7,397 nucleotides of DNA from Pseudobdellovibrionaceae bacterium (GCA_947374445.1 CANCBY010000118.1:1-7397), one strand, 5' to 3'. Shown: positions 1-5,995, counted from the first letter of the stretch. Made by a program: numbers and translations. Notes: generated by a model not told the origin, from the sequence alone.

Positions 1-487
1 AACGAACAAATAGCGACAAATCGGCAGGTCGAGTCTGCGTGAACATAAACTTTCGAAGTGGCGCAAGAGTTTCATCGAGAGCTTTTTCTTGTCCGATTTT
101 GCCAGCCAAATAAGGCTGAATGCCTTTTGTATTCATCTCGGTAAATGAAGGACCCATAATAAAAAATGTCAAAAAGAGAGCAAGACCTACCAAAAGTTGA
201 TTAGGTGGCATTTGTTGCACGCCCATGGCTTGTCGCAAGAACGAAAAAACGATGATCAAACGAGTAAAGCTCGTCATCATAATCAAGATCGCCGGCGCTA
301 ATGTCAGAACCGTCATTACTAAAACGATCTTGATTGCATTAACAACTTCATTCGGATTGTCAGTTGTTTTAAAGCCTAGATTTAGGGATGGCAAAGTCAC
401 TTGAGCAAAGCTCATCCGCGAAAAAAGCAGAGCCCCAAAGAACAAAAACACCGCAGGAAAAATATCGTGAGACCAAAGTTTTTTCAC
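1..487 (-). CDS. fliP: FliP, flagellar type III export gate protein (partial, C-terminus outside window)
   Basis: FliP is an inner-membrane subunit of the flagellar type III export gate (FliPQR core). I translated the minus strand from the GTG at 487 and obtained 162 residues open to the left edge. Residues 1-28 look like a cleavable signal peptide (Lys-Lys, hydrophobic run, ending SFA). A hydrophobic segment follows at about 50-70 and then the family-typical stretch MMTSFTRLIIVFSFLRQAMG (71-90). Next come MPPNQLLVGLALFLTFFIMG (93-112) and KALDETLAPLRKFMFTQTR (135-153), both strongly FliP-like. The GTG overlaps the fliO stop (GTGA), which implies translational coupling, and GAGG lies 8 nt upstream of it. 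An internal ATG at residue 25 would cut the signal peptide and is less likely. The remaining roughly 90 residues, and probably fliQ and fliR, lie beyond position 1. Confidence 0.95.
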   Translation of the reverse strand, partial: MKKLWSHDIFPAVFLFFGALLFSRMSFAQVTLPSLNLGFKTTDNPNEVVNAIKIVLVMTVLTLAPAILIMMTSFTRLIIVFSFLRQAMGVQQMPPNQLLVGLALFLTFFIMGPSFTEMNTKGIQPYLAGKIGQEKALDETLAPLRKFMFTQTRPADLSLFVR

Positions 488-1221
488 TCTAATGTCCTCA
501 TGTTTTTAAGTCTTGTAGATACAAAATCTTTTATCCCTGCGATTGAGAATTCTTCGTCTTCAGTCCGAGAAGCCATAGCTTGATTCGCCGAGTTTCGGGT
601 AGGCTCTTCCATTTGTAGTTGCTGGGCGTTTTTGGCAGCAAAAATAGTAGAAAATTGCGATGGCGTTTCTTCTGGAATGTCTTCATCAAGAAGAGACAAC
701 GACTTTAGCATCGAGATATTTTGATCAGTGATCCCGATTAAAATCGACTCACCAGCAACACGAACGATTGCTAAAGATTTCTTAGGCCCCAAATGATGCT
801 GAGTTAAAATCTTAATTTGCGTGGCAGGATTTTTTATCAAATTAGCACGTCGATAACGGCCAATCAGAATATAGCCGCCCACACCCATTCCGCCAACCAC
901 CAACAAACTCAAAATTGCCTTAAAGTAAAGGCTGTGATCTGAACCTGCTTTTTTTGTGGGCTCAAGCTGAACCGGAATTTCAGTCTCTTTTTTATCATTT
1001 ATTTTTTCAGTAGAAGGCTTGATCTCAACGTCACTTCCAGCTGGGATCGTTGGCTCTTTCATTTCTGTTGCCACATTCGCAACGGCAGCAACGACTGTTG
1101 GTGATACCGTTGCAGTTGAGGTTTGAATCAGCTTTTCAGCCTCAATGACCTCTGGAGAGGTCTCAGCCAAAACTGAAAGCGACATTAACAATACCAAACT
1201 GCAAAAAAATCTAGAAATCAT
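484..1221 (-). CDS. fliO: FliO, flagellar export apparatus assembly protein
   Basis: FliO is a membrane protein that assists assembly of FliP in the flagellar export gate. The predicted product has 245 residues. It begins with a signal peptide (about 1-20, ending VLA). An acidic, Thr/Pro/Glu-rich periplasmic stretch of about 75 residues follows, then a transmembrane helix at about 98-121 (hydrophobic run, then RYRRA as a cytoplasmic anchor). The cytoplasmic FliO domain spans about 133-175 (QIKILTQHHLGPKKSLAIVR, then ESILIGITDQNISML). A 9-codon longer frame from TTG at 1248 overlaps fliN. I prefer ATG 1221 because it gives a clean signal peptide, has AGGGCGGA just upstream, and leaves a 10-nt gap after fliN. 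The Shine-Dalgarno overlaps the fliN stop codon, and the gene's own TGA overlaps the fliP GTG. The family is weakly conserved, so the call rests on gene order plus the domain pattern. Confidence 0.88.
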   Translation of the reverse strand: MISRFFCSLVLLMSLSVLAETSPEVIEAEKLIQTSTATVSPTVVAAVANVATEMKEPTIPAGSDVEIKPSTEKINDKKETEIPVQLEPTKKAGSDHSLYFKAILSLLVVGGMGVGGYILIGRYRRANLIKNPATQIKILTQHHLGPKKSLAIVRVAGESILIGITDQNISMLKSLSLLDEDIPEETPSQFSTIFAAKNAQQLQMEEPTRNSANQAMASRTEDEEFSIAGIKDFVSTRLKNMRTLE

Positions 1222-1231
1222 CAGTTCCGCC

Positions 1232-1615
1232 CTACTTAAGTTGTTCAACGCGCTCTTTAGTTGAAATAATATCTGTTAAGCGCACGCCAAATTTTTCATT
1301 GACCACAACGGCCTCACCGCGAGCAATTAACTTGTCATTCACGAGAACTTCCATCGGCTCCCCAGCAAGCTTGCTGAGCTCTATCACAGAACCTTGGCCG
1401 AGATTCAAAAGCTCGTTGACCGGCATTTTTGTCCGACCGAGTTCAACGGTCACGCGCAGAGGAATATCCATAATCAAATTAAGATTACGATCTTTTTTGT
1501 CACTCAGCTCAGGGCCAGCATTGTCGCCGCCGTTGCCCGCGCCGCCACCCGCACCAGTGGCATCTGCCTCATCTGCTAACTTTGCTGCCAAATTGTCTAT
1601 GTCTGTGTCTGCCAT
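1232..1615 (-). CDS. fliN: FliN, flagellar motor switch C-ring protein
   Basis: FliN forms the lower part of the cytoplasmic C-ring, where it helps set rotation direction and docks the export ATPase complex. The protein has 127 residues. An acidic N-terminus with a Gly/Ala/Asn-rich linker (about 1-40) precedes a full SpoA/FliN C-terminal domain (about 46-118). Within it are MDIPLRVTVELGRTKM (49-64), then ELLNLGQGSVIELSKLAGEP and LIARGEAVVVNEKFGVRLTD, all family signatures. The length is close to the usual 100-150. ATG 1615 is preceded by GGGAG 6 nt upstream, and the gene lies 21 nt after fliM. The Gly-rich linker resembles the one in the neighbouring FliM. Confidence 0.96.
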   Translation of the reverse strand: MADTDIDNLAAKLADEADATGAGGGAGNGGDNAGPELSDKKDRNLNLIMDIPLRVTVELGRTKMPVNELLNLGQGSVIELSKLAGEPMEVLVNDKLIARGEAVVVNEKFGVRLTDIISTKERVEQLK

Positions 1616-1636
1616 GGTTGCTCCCTTTTCTATTTT

Positions 1637-2695
1637 CTATTCAATTTCTTTTTCGCGGCGCTGAGTGACCTGCATTGCCACCGTGCCGTGATGAATTCCG
1701 TAGTAGCCTTTGAACTTTTTGACGCCCTCAACTTGAATGTCGAATTCGCCAGAAGAGTCTTGATCAAGAGGAATCACATCGCCCACTTGAAGTTTCATGA
1801 GTTGACGCAGACTGATTTCGGTCTCACCCAAGTTGACTAAAATATTCATGTCGGTTTCGTAAAGCTGCTCTTTAATAATTGAAGTCCAAAGTTTTTTATC
1901 TGTTTGATCGCTCTCCACTTGAAAGCCACTTGAAAGTTTCTGTTTGATCGGCTCAATAGTTGCGTAAGGAATTACGATCGTAATAGTTCCGTTTGCATTT
2001 TCGAGTTCGACGTCAAAAGTCGATGCGATAACCACATCTGTTGGAGGTACGATACCGACGAATTGAGGATTGACCTCAGTCCTAACAAACGAAGCACCAA
2101 TTTTTTCAACCGAAGCCCATGCGGCTTCAAGGTCATCAATTGCAAGTTCAACAACCTTACGCACAATAGAAAGCTCGATCTGTGTAAAGTCTTTGCCCTC
2201 AATCTTTGTGTATGGACGATCAGCTCCACCAAAAAAACTATCTACAAGCGCGTAAGCCAACTTACTCTCAATCACTAACAAGGCAGATCCACGCAGAGTT
2301 GAAAAACGAAGAACGCTCATGCACGTAGGCATGGGCAATGTATTAATAAATTCGCCAAATTTTAAAAAGTCAGTCGAGGCCAGTGTCAAAGAAGCAATCT
2401 TTCGCAGAGCACTTGAAAGTGACACTCGAAACGACCGCATGAATTTTTCGTAGATAACTTCAAGCTGAGGTAGACGGCCACGAATGATTCGATCTTGTGA
2501 AGTCAGATCATATGTAACGACAACTTTGTCCTCTTGGATTCGGCCATTGCCACCAGATACAGCCCCCGAGCCACCGCTAACTCCGCCGCCGCCTCCACCA
2601 CCAGCCGCCGCATTGGCATCGCCAGTACCGACTTCGCCTTCGGAAACCGCGGCAAGTAGGGCATCAACTTCTGATTGTGATAGAACTTGATTCAT
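1637..2695 (-). CDS. fliM: FliM, flagellar motor switch protein
   Basis: FliM is the C-ring subunit that binds phospho-CheY and couples the FliG ring to FliN. The protein has 352 residues, close to the family norm (about 330). Residues 4-16 (VLSQSEVDALLAA) form the conserved CheY-P binding helix. A linker of mostly Gly with Ala/Ser follows at about 22-50, then the CheC-like middle domain at about 58-255 (YDLTSQDRIIRGRLPQLEVI; LPMPTCMSVLRF; FFGGADRP in the position of the GGxG motif). The C-terminal SpoA domain at about 275-345 contains VNLGETEISLRQLMKLQVGD. ATG 2695 has GGAG 8 nt upstream and sits 17 nt after fliL. The Gly linker is longer than in enteric FliM; the intact CheY-binding helix implies chemotactic control of the motor. 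Confidence 0.97.
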   Translation of the reverse strand: MNQVLSQSEVDALLAAVSEGEVGTGDANAAAGGGGGGGVSGGSGAVSGGNGRIQEDKVVVTYDLTSQDRIIRGRLPQLEVIYEKFMRSFRVSLSSALRKIASLTLASTDFLKFGEFINTLPMPTCMSVLRFSTLRGSALLVIESKLAYALVDSFFGGADRPYTKIEGKDFTQIELSIVRKVVELAIDDLEAAWASVEKIGASFVRTEVNPQFVGIVPPTDVVIASTFDVELENANGTITIVIPYATIEPIKQKLSSGFQVESDQTDKKLWTSIIKEQLYETDMNILVNLGETEISLRQLMKLQVGDVIPLDQDSSGEFDIQVEGVKKFKGYYGIHHGTVAMQVTQRREKEIE

Positions 2696-2712
2696 CGTTC
2701 GTTCTCCGTGGC

Positions 2713-3255
2713 CTAGTTGTAAATAAACTCAGTAAAATAAACGGAATTAATTTTGCCCTTGGTCAAAAAGGCATTCACAGTGTCTTTTATTTCTTCGCGA
2801 AGAGTTTCTTTGCCATCCTTGGCTGCAACTTCATCGTATGTTTTTCCGGAAAGAATGATGATGATGATGTCGCGGATTTGAGCTTTGCGCTTTTCAATTT
2901 CTTCGACGACGGGAGCTCCGTTGAGCTCGATTTCCATATTTACTTTGGCGATGCGACGGCCTTTACTGCCAGCCAAGTTGACGATGAAAGTTTCAAGTGG
3001 AATGACTTTGCCAACGATGTTTTTTTCTTCTTTGGAATCATGCTCTTGTGCTTCGTGCTCGCCCTTGATCACATGCTCAATTTTTGGCTCAGCGGCATCT
3101 TTCTTTTTACCTTGATAGATCATGAAGCCAACACCGGCAACGACGGCCATGTTGACAACAGCCAAGGCCATCAAAATAAGTGGTTGTTTGGAAGCTGGAC
3201 TTCCGGCTGGGGCGGCGGGGGCCGCTTCTTTCGGTGCTGCATTCTCTTCAGCCAC
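2713..3255 (-). CDS. fliL: FliL, flagellar basal body-associated membrane protein
   Basis: FliL is a single-pass inner-membrane protein that associates with the motor stators and supports torque generation. The 180 residues comprise an Ala/Pro/Glu-rich cytoplasmic N-terminus (1-24), a transmembrane helix (about 25-47) and a charged His/Glu/Lys linker (about 50-78). The periplasmic FliL domain spans about 82-180: PLETFIVNL (86-94), RRIAKVNMEIEL, KAQIRDIIIIILSGKTYDE and a C-terminal INSVYFTEFIYN. The start is GTG with an exact AAGGAGG 6 nt upstream. It is the first gene of the fliL-M-N-O-P operon, following a sigma-54-like promoter. A run of five Ile (130-134) is encoded by four ATC codons and one ATT, leaving a small ATG/CAT trinucleotide repeat in the DNA. 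Confidence 0.95.
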   Translation of the reverse strand: MAEENAAPKEAAPAAPAGSPASKQPLILMALAVVNMAVVAGVGFMIYQGKKKDAAEPKIEHVIKGEHEAQEHDSKEEKNIVGKVIPLETFIVNLAGSKGRRIAKVNMEIELNGAPVVEEIEKRKAQIRDIIIIILSGKTYDEVAAKDGKETLREEIKDTVNAFLTKGKINSVYFTEFIYN

Positions 3256-3261
3256 TTCGAT

Positions 3262-3268
3262 CCTCCTT
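3262..3268 (-). promoter_or_regulatory. Strong ribosome binding site of fliL
   Basis: On the minus strand this reads AAGGAGG, followed by 6 nt and then GTG. This perfect Shine-Dalgarno fixes the non-ATG start of fliL at 3255. Confidence 0.85.
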
Positions 3269-3302
3269 GATCAATGGGACACGTCTCTCCTTTGGAAAAG
3301 AG

Positions 3303-3318
3303 AGCAACGCCAATGCCA
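3303..3318 (-). promoter_or_regulatory. Candidate sigma-54 (RpoN) promoter, -24/-12, of the fliL operon
   Basis: The minus strand reads TGGCATTGGCGTTGCT, fitting the RpoN consensus TGGCAC-N5-TTGC(A/T) with a single mismatch in the -24 block (T for C) and exact GG-to-GC spacing. Placing the -12 C at 3304 predicts transcription starting near 3292, giving a leader of about 37 nt that carries the AAGGAGG site of fliL. RpoN control of basal-body operons is common in polarly flagellated proteobacteria. The motif match is seen directly; the function is inferred. Confidence 0.68.
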
Positions 3319-3416
3319 ACAAGACATTGATCGAGAATCACAGCTCAGAATTAATTTAAAGAACTTGGCTTAGAGTTAAGCGGAATCTTTGCAAAAAATT
3401 GACAAAATTTCCGAAG

Positions 3417-3441
3417 TGACACGTCAGGCCTTTGACAGGCC
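3417..3441. promoter_or_regulatory. Two adjacent small inverted repeats upstream of the fliL promoter (possible activator sites)
   Basis: TGAC-AC-GTCA (3417-3426) is directly followed by GGCCT-TTGAC-AGGCC (3427-3441). They lie about 100-125 bp upstream of the -24 box, a usual distance for binding of a sigma-54 activator such as an FlrC/FleR-type regulator. The symmetry is real but short, and no U-tract follows on either strand, so a terminator is unlikely. The role is speculative. In the rest of the 3256-3519 gap I see only an A/T-rich stretch and an A8 run (3507-3514) just past the phosphatase stop, with no convincing terminator stem. Confidence 0.3.
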
Positions 3442-3519
3442 CCTGGACTCAAAAATTTCCTAGACCTTTGCATGACGAAAATTTTTACATGGAGTTTGGA
3501 CTAGGCAAAAAAAAGCGCT

Positions 3520-4377
3520 TCAATCAATAGGACTCTTCAATATTTCTGAAAAGTCTTTGCGAATCTCCGCATGAATTTTTGGATTCCCTGCAATCAAGGA
3601 CTGATGAAAGGGATTGTACTCGGCTCCGCTATATGTGGTGACCACTCCGCCTGCTTCACGCACGAGTAAGATGCCCGCAGCAGAATCCCAAGGGCTCAAG
3701 CCACGCTCCCAATAGCCGTCAAAAACTCCGCGAGCGACCATGCACAAATCATAAGCGGCGGCTCCCGCCCGACGAATACCACGGCAGCGACGAACAATGT
3801 TGGTAAAAATACGCAGTTGCTCTTCGAGGATGGTCTCCTTCTCTCCGATAAATCCTGTGGCCAAAAGTGAATCTCGTAAATTTTGTGTATTGCTCACATG
3901 GAGACGTTTGCCATTGACGAAAGCACCTTTGCCACGAACCGCGGTGTAAACTTCTCCCAACTGCGGAACATCAATCACGGCCACTTCTACTTGGCCATTC
4001 ACTTCGAGGCCGATGCTGATGCAGTAAACCGGAAAGCGGTGCACATAATTAGTGGTGCCATCCAAAGGATCAACGATCCATTTTCGGTTGCGAAAGCCCT
4101 GGGCTGATTTTTCCCGGACTTTGGTCAAGTCCGCATCGGAGGTGGACTCTTCGCCAATAAACTCATCATGGGGAAAATTTTTCCTGAGATAATCAAAAAT
4201 CACTTTTTCGGATTCGCGATCGGCTTCGCTGACTAGACCTGCTTGAAACTTCTCTTCGATGTGCTCGAGGCGCCCATGATACTTTAGAAGGACTTCACGC
4301 CCGAGCCGAGCAGCCTTGATCGCCACCAACAGCGCCGCGTCAGATTCCAATGTGGGAGCCAAATTTGCTGATTCCAT
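3520..4377 (-). CDS. suhB: Inositol monophosphatase family protein (SuhB/IMPase-like)
   Basis: This is a Mg2+-dependent, Li+-sensitive-type phosphatase of the IMPase fold, expected to hydrolyse inositol-1-phosphate or related sugar phosphates in the cytoplasm. The 285 residues carry all motifs in order: VSEAD (49-53), FIGEES (73-78, metal ligand Glu76), WIVDPLDGTTNYVH (100-113, metal ligands Asp103 and Asp106) and the C-terminal SPWDSAAG (228-235, Asp231). The length is slightly above E. coli SuhB (about 267). A longer frame starts at ATG 4404 (294 residues) but lacks a ribosome site. ATG 4377 is preceded by GAGG and by AGGA, so I chose it. It is divergent from the SPOR gene, and the gap of 264 nt plus a separate promoter suggests it is not part of the fliL operon. 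Family paralogues (CysQ, FBPase-like) cannot be excluded by motif alone; the rRNA-processing role of E. coli SuhB is not shown here. Confidence 0.88.
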   Translation of the reverse strand: MESANLAPTLESDAALLVAIKAARLGREVLLKYHGRLEHIEEKFQAGLVSEADRESEKVIFDYLRKNFPHDEFIGEESTSDADLTKVREKSAQGFRNRKWIVDPLDGTTNYVHRFPVYCISIGLEVNGQVEVAVIDVPQLGEVYTAVRGKGAFVNGKRLHVSNTQNLRDSLLATGFIGEKETILEEQLRIFTNIVRRCRGIRRAGAAAYDLCMVARGVFDGYWERGLSPWDSAAGILLVREAGGVVTTYSGAEYNPFHQSLIAGNPKIHAEIRKDFSEILKSPID

Positions 4378-4489
4378 AGTCCTATACCTCGCTGTCAATA
4401 TCATGACACATTGACCAGATCAAAATCACCGAAGTAATATAATAAAGGTAGTGTTAATCCAATGCATTGAAGCGAAGTGAGGTATACAG
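4378..4489. promoter_or_regulatory. Divergent promoter region between the phosphatase and SPOR genes
   Basis: On the plus strand, TTGACC (4411-4416) is followed after 18 nt by TAATAT (4435-4440), running into TATAAT (4438-4443); this is a good housekeeping promoter for the SPOR gene. On the minus strand the best pair is weaker: TTGATC (4425-4420), 17 nt, then TATTGA near 4402-4397, which would give the phosphatase a short leader. Each gene's ribosome site includes GAGGTATA (plus 4479-4486, minus 4390-4383), so the gap is bounded by an 8-bp inverted repeat. GAGG at 4479-4482 lies 7 nt before the SPOR ATG. Confidence 0.5.
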
Positions 4490-5347
4490 ATGGCCGTCGA
4501 GCGTTACGCATCAAAGACTGATGTTATCGTTAAATTAGTTCTCGTGTTTTTTATTTCATTGCTCTCTTTTTCTATCGGCACTTTTGTCGGCAAAAAATTT
4601 AGCGACAATCAACACAAGCTCGCGCAAATGGAACCAGGCCATGGCGATGCCGAAGCTGCTGGCGAAACTGAAGTCGCAGGCGAAGCAGCCAAAGGCCACG
4701 ACGAGCGTTCAGTGGCTTCTGTCGCTCACGATGTGACTGAAGTAAAACCAAACAAAGCTTTGACTGACGAAGAGATCGCAAAGCTTGCTGAAGAATTTGT
4801 CACCGATGATGAAGGTGCAAAAAAAGAAGACAAGCACACAGAAGCCCATGGCGAGGCACATGCTGAAACTGCTCATGCAGAAGCAGCTCCTACACACGAA
4901 GCCGCCGCTAAGCACGAGCCCGTTCGTGCTGCTGCCAGTGTTGAAGCTAAACCAGATGCGAAAAAAGAAGAGCCATCTACCGCTGCTGCGAAAGTGGCTG
5001 AAGGTCACGACCCTGCTGGCGAGGCTGCCCATGGTGCTGCTAAAGCTGCAAAAACTGCTGCTACCATTCCAACTGTTCTTCCTAAAGAAGTCGCGGCCTC
5101 TGCTGCCGGAAAATACACTGTGCAAGTTGCTGCTTATCCTAAAGAGGAAGAAGCTCAAAACATGTCAAATGAGTTGAAAGCCAAAGGCTTCAGCGCGTTT
5201 TACATTGCTGCCAAAGTGAAGGGCAATACTTGGTACCGCGTGAGTGTTGGCTTGTTTGCAACTTCAAAAGAAGCGCAAGCCTATCGCAATGATCTTTTGG
5301 CTCGCGCCAAAGTTTCGTCAGCGATTGTTCAGCAAATCACTCAATAA
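4490..5347 (+). CDS. Membrane-anchored SPOR-domain protein
   Basis: The predicted bitopic inner-membrane protein has 285 residues. A short cytoplasmic N-terminus (1-11) leads into one transmembrane helix (about 12-34, then KK). A low-complexity linker rich in Ala, Glu, Lys and His follows (about 40-205, with 11 His between residues 51 and 181). The C-terminal SPOR domain (about 207-283) begins GKYTVQVAAYPKEEEAQ and contains LKAKGFSAFYI, WYRVSVGLFATSKEAQAY and AIVQQI. SPOR domains bind septal peptidoglycan denuded of stem peptides and recruit proteins to the division site; FtsN and DedD share this architecture. I infer a periplasmic cell-wall or division-associated role. ATG 4490 has GAGG 7 nt upstream, and translation ends in tandem TAA codons. 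It is not clearly FtsN or DedD, so no symbol is given. Confidence 0.9.
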   Translation: MAVERYASKTDVIVKLVLVFFISLLSFSIGTFVGKKFSDNQHKLAQMEPGHGDAEAAGETEVAGEAAKGHDERSVASVAHDVTEVKPNKALTDEEIAKLAEEFVTDDEGAKKEDKHTEAHGEAHAETAHAEAAPTHEAAAKHEPVRAAASVEAKPDAKKEEPSTAAAKVAEGHDPAGEAAHGAAKAAKTAATIPTVLPKEVAASAAGKYTVQVAAYPKEEEAQNMSNELKAKGFSAFYIAAKVKGNTWYRVSVGLFATSKEAQAYRNDLLARAKVSSAIVQQITQ

Positions 5348-5367
5348 TAAATTGTTCGTGAATTAAA

Positions 5368-5398
5368 GCGATCGAGCTTGATTCTATCAAGCTCTCGC
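5368..5398 (+). terminator. Stem-loop after the SPOR gene, probable transcription or mRNA end
   Basis: A perfect 8-bp stem GAGCTTGA / TCAAGCTC (5374-5381 and 5387-5394) has a 5-nt loop. It extends by GCGA (5368-5371) pairing with TCGC (5395-5398) across a 2-nt bulge. It begins about 18 nt after the tandem stops. No T-run follows, so it is not a canonical intrinsic terminator; it may protect the transcript or act with another factor. A weak promoter-like pair, TTGATT (5378) and TAGATC (5401), overlaps it and could serve the next gene. Confidence 0.5.
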
Positions 5399-5422
5399 AC
5401 TAGATCTGCGGCCTACCATACT

Positions 5423-5429
5423 AAGGGGG
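5423..5429 (+). promoter_or_regulatory. Ribosome binding site fixing a TTG start at 5436
   Basis: AAGGGGG lies 6 nt before TTG 5436, the only start in this frame that gives an intact signal peptide. Confidence 0.6.
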
Positions 5430-5435
5430 CCGAAC

Positions 5436-5879
5436 TTGAAGACACTAACGATTTTATTCCTGCTTTATACTTTTTCTGCAAACGCAGCCCAATTAAAAAT
5501 CGTAGGCCCCTGCTCTGAAATCCCCTCTCTACAAAAAGAAGAACAACTCGGATCCTCACTGTCTGTCGGTGCGTTTACTCTTCAGGTATTAAAAAAGTAT
5601 CAGGTTCCTTTTGAAGGAACTGAAAGCAATATCAATGCGATTCAAAAATCCCCCCAAGGCAAAGACGCCTTCGATTATATTTCACCCACTTTTTACAGAG
5701 TTTATGGATGGTGCTACACATTGGATGGAGTCGAAGTTCAAAAAACTCCAGACCAAGTTCGCATCAGCAATTCATCTCGAGTTTCCTGGACTTACTCCTT
5801 TTCCACATACAAAGATGGACAGTGGCTTGAGATGTGTGCGCCTTCTTGGAAGCTGAAGTCAAAAAAGATTTGTCCTTAG
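5436..5879 (+). CDS. Small secreted protein with four cysteines, possibly DUF4430-like
   Basis: The function is unknown. The 147-residue product starts at TTG and opens with a clear signal peptide (MKTLTILFLLYTFSANA, cleavage near 17/18), leaving a mature protein of about 130 residues. That part contains four cysteines (26, 93, 134, 146), enough for two disulfides in the periplasm or outside the cell. The pattern FTLQVLKKYQVPFEG (47-61), an INAIQKSP turn, YGWCYTLDGVEVQ (90-102) and RVSWTYSFS (115-123) resembles the beta-grasp DUF4430/transcobalamin C-terminal type of domain (an aromatic GW-Y-xxxG strand followed by a W-x-Y strand). I recognise this pattern only loosely. There is no lipobox and no transmembrane helix beyond the signal. 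It lies 88 nt after the SPOR gene and ends at a large palindrome, so it looks like its own transcription unit. Confidence 0.75.
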   Translation: MKTLTILFLLYTFSANAAQLKIVGPCSEIPSLQKEEQLGSSLSVGAFTLQVLKKYQVPFEGTESNINAIQKSPQGKDAFDYISPTFYRVYGWCYTLDGVEVQKTPDQVRISNSSRVSWTYSFSTYKDGQWLEMCAPSWKLKSKKICP

Positions 5880-5880
5880 C

Positions 5881-5912
5881 CAAAGTCAGATTTTCGCGAA
5901 AATCTGACTTTG
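5881..5912. terminator. Perfect 32-bp palindrome, hairpin after the secreted-protein gene
   Basis: CAAAGTCAGATTTTCG at 5881-5896 is followed immediately by its exact reverse complement at 5897-5912. In RNA this would fold into a stem of about 14 bp with a CGCG loop. It starts 1 nt after the TAG of the secreted-protein gene, the position of a terminator, and its symmetry would allow action from either direction. No T-run follows on the plus strand, so the termination role is inferred from position only; a protein-binding or cruciform site is the alternative. Confidence 0.6.
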
Positions 5913-5919
5913 ATACACG

Positions 5920-5935
5920 GATTTTCATGAAAATA
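5920..5935. repeat. Second palindrome echoing the core of the 32-bp palindrome
   Basis: GATTTTCATGAAAATA repeats the core GATTTTCGCGAAAATC at 5889-5904 with three differences, two of them in the central dinucleotide, and contains the 14-bp perfect palindrome 5921-5934. Core centres are 31 bp apart. This suggests two related sites rather than one isolated terminator. Confidence 0.5.
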
Positions 5936-5972
5936 TAAACTTACCCGGGCTTACGGTTAGGTGCTATTTCTG

Positions 5973-5995
5973 ATTTCCTAGTAGAACTAGGAAAT
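5973..5995. repeat. Palindromic unit 1 of a twin operator-like array upstream of the ATPase gene
   Basis: The left arm is ATTTCCTAGT (5973-5982), the spacer AGA, and the right arm the exact reverse complement (5986-5995). The central 21 bp (5974-5994) are the exact reverse complement of 6006-6026 in unit 2. It lies just upstream of, and overlaps by one base, the TATACT hexamer. Confidence 0.85.

Noticed and set aside
401..583. Basic 60-residue plus-strand frame
   Set aside because: Antisense to the fliO/fliP junction; composition and lack of a ribosome site argue against it.
1299..1664. 121-residue plus-strand frame
   Set aside because: Antisense to fliN, whose SpoA domain is clear; no independent support.
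2484..2690. Proline-rich 68-residue plus-strand frame
   Set aside because: The Pro run is the reverse complement of the Gly linker codons of fliM.
2677..3270. 197-residue plus-strand open frame
   Set aside because: It lies antisense across fliL, with a Phe/Asp-rich composition typical of a reverse-complement shadow and no ribosome site; the minus-strand FliL is unmistakable.
3507..3520. Intrinsic terminator after the phosphatase gene
   Set aside because: A T8 run on the minus strand follows GAAGCGC, but I find no stem with a usable loop before it.
4709..5158. 149-residue minus-strand open frame
   Set aside because: It is Ser/Phe-rich and antisense to the Ala/Glu/Lys linker of the SPOR protein; this is what that biased composition yields on the other strand.
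4785..5177. 130-residue plus-strand frame inside the SPOR gene
   Set aside because: A Leu/Lys-rich +1 shadow of the same biased linker; its end is inside the SPOR domain and no start signal is visible.
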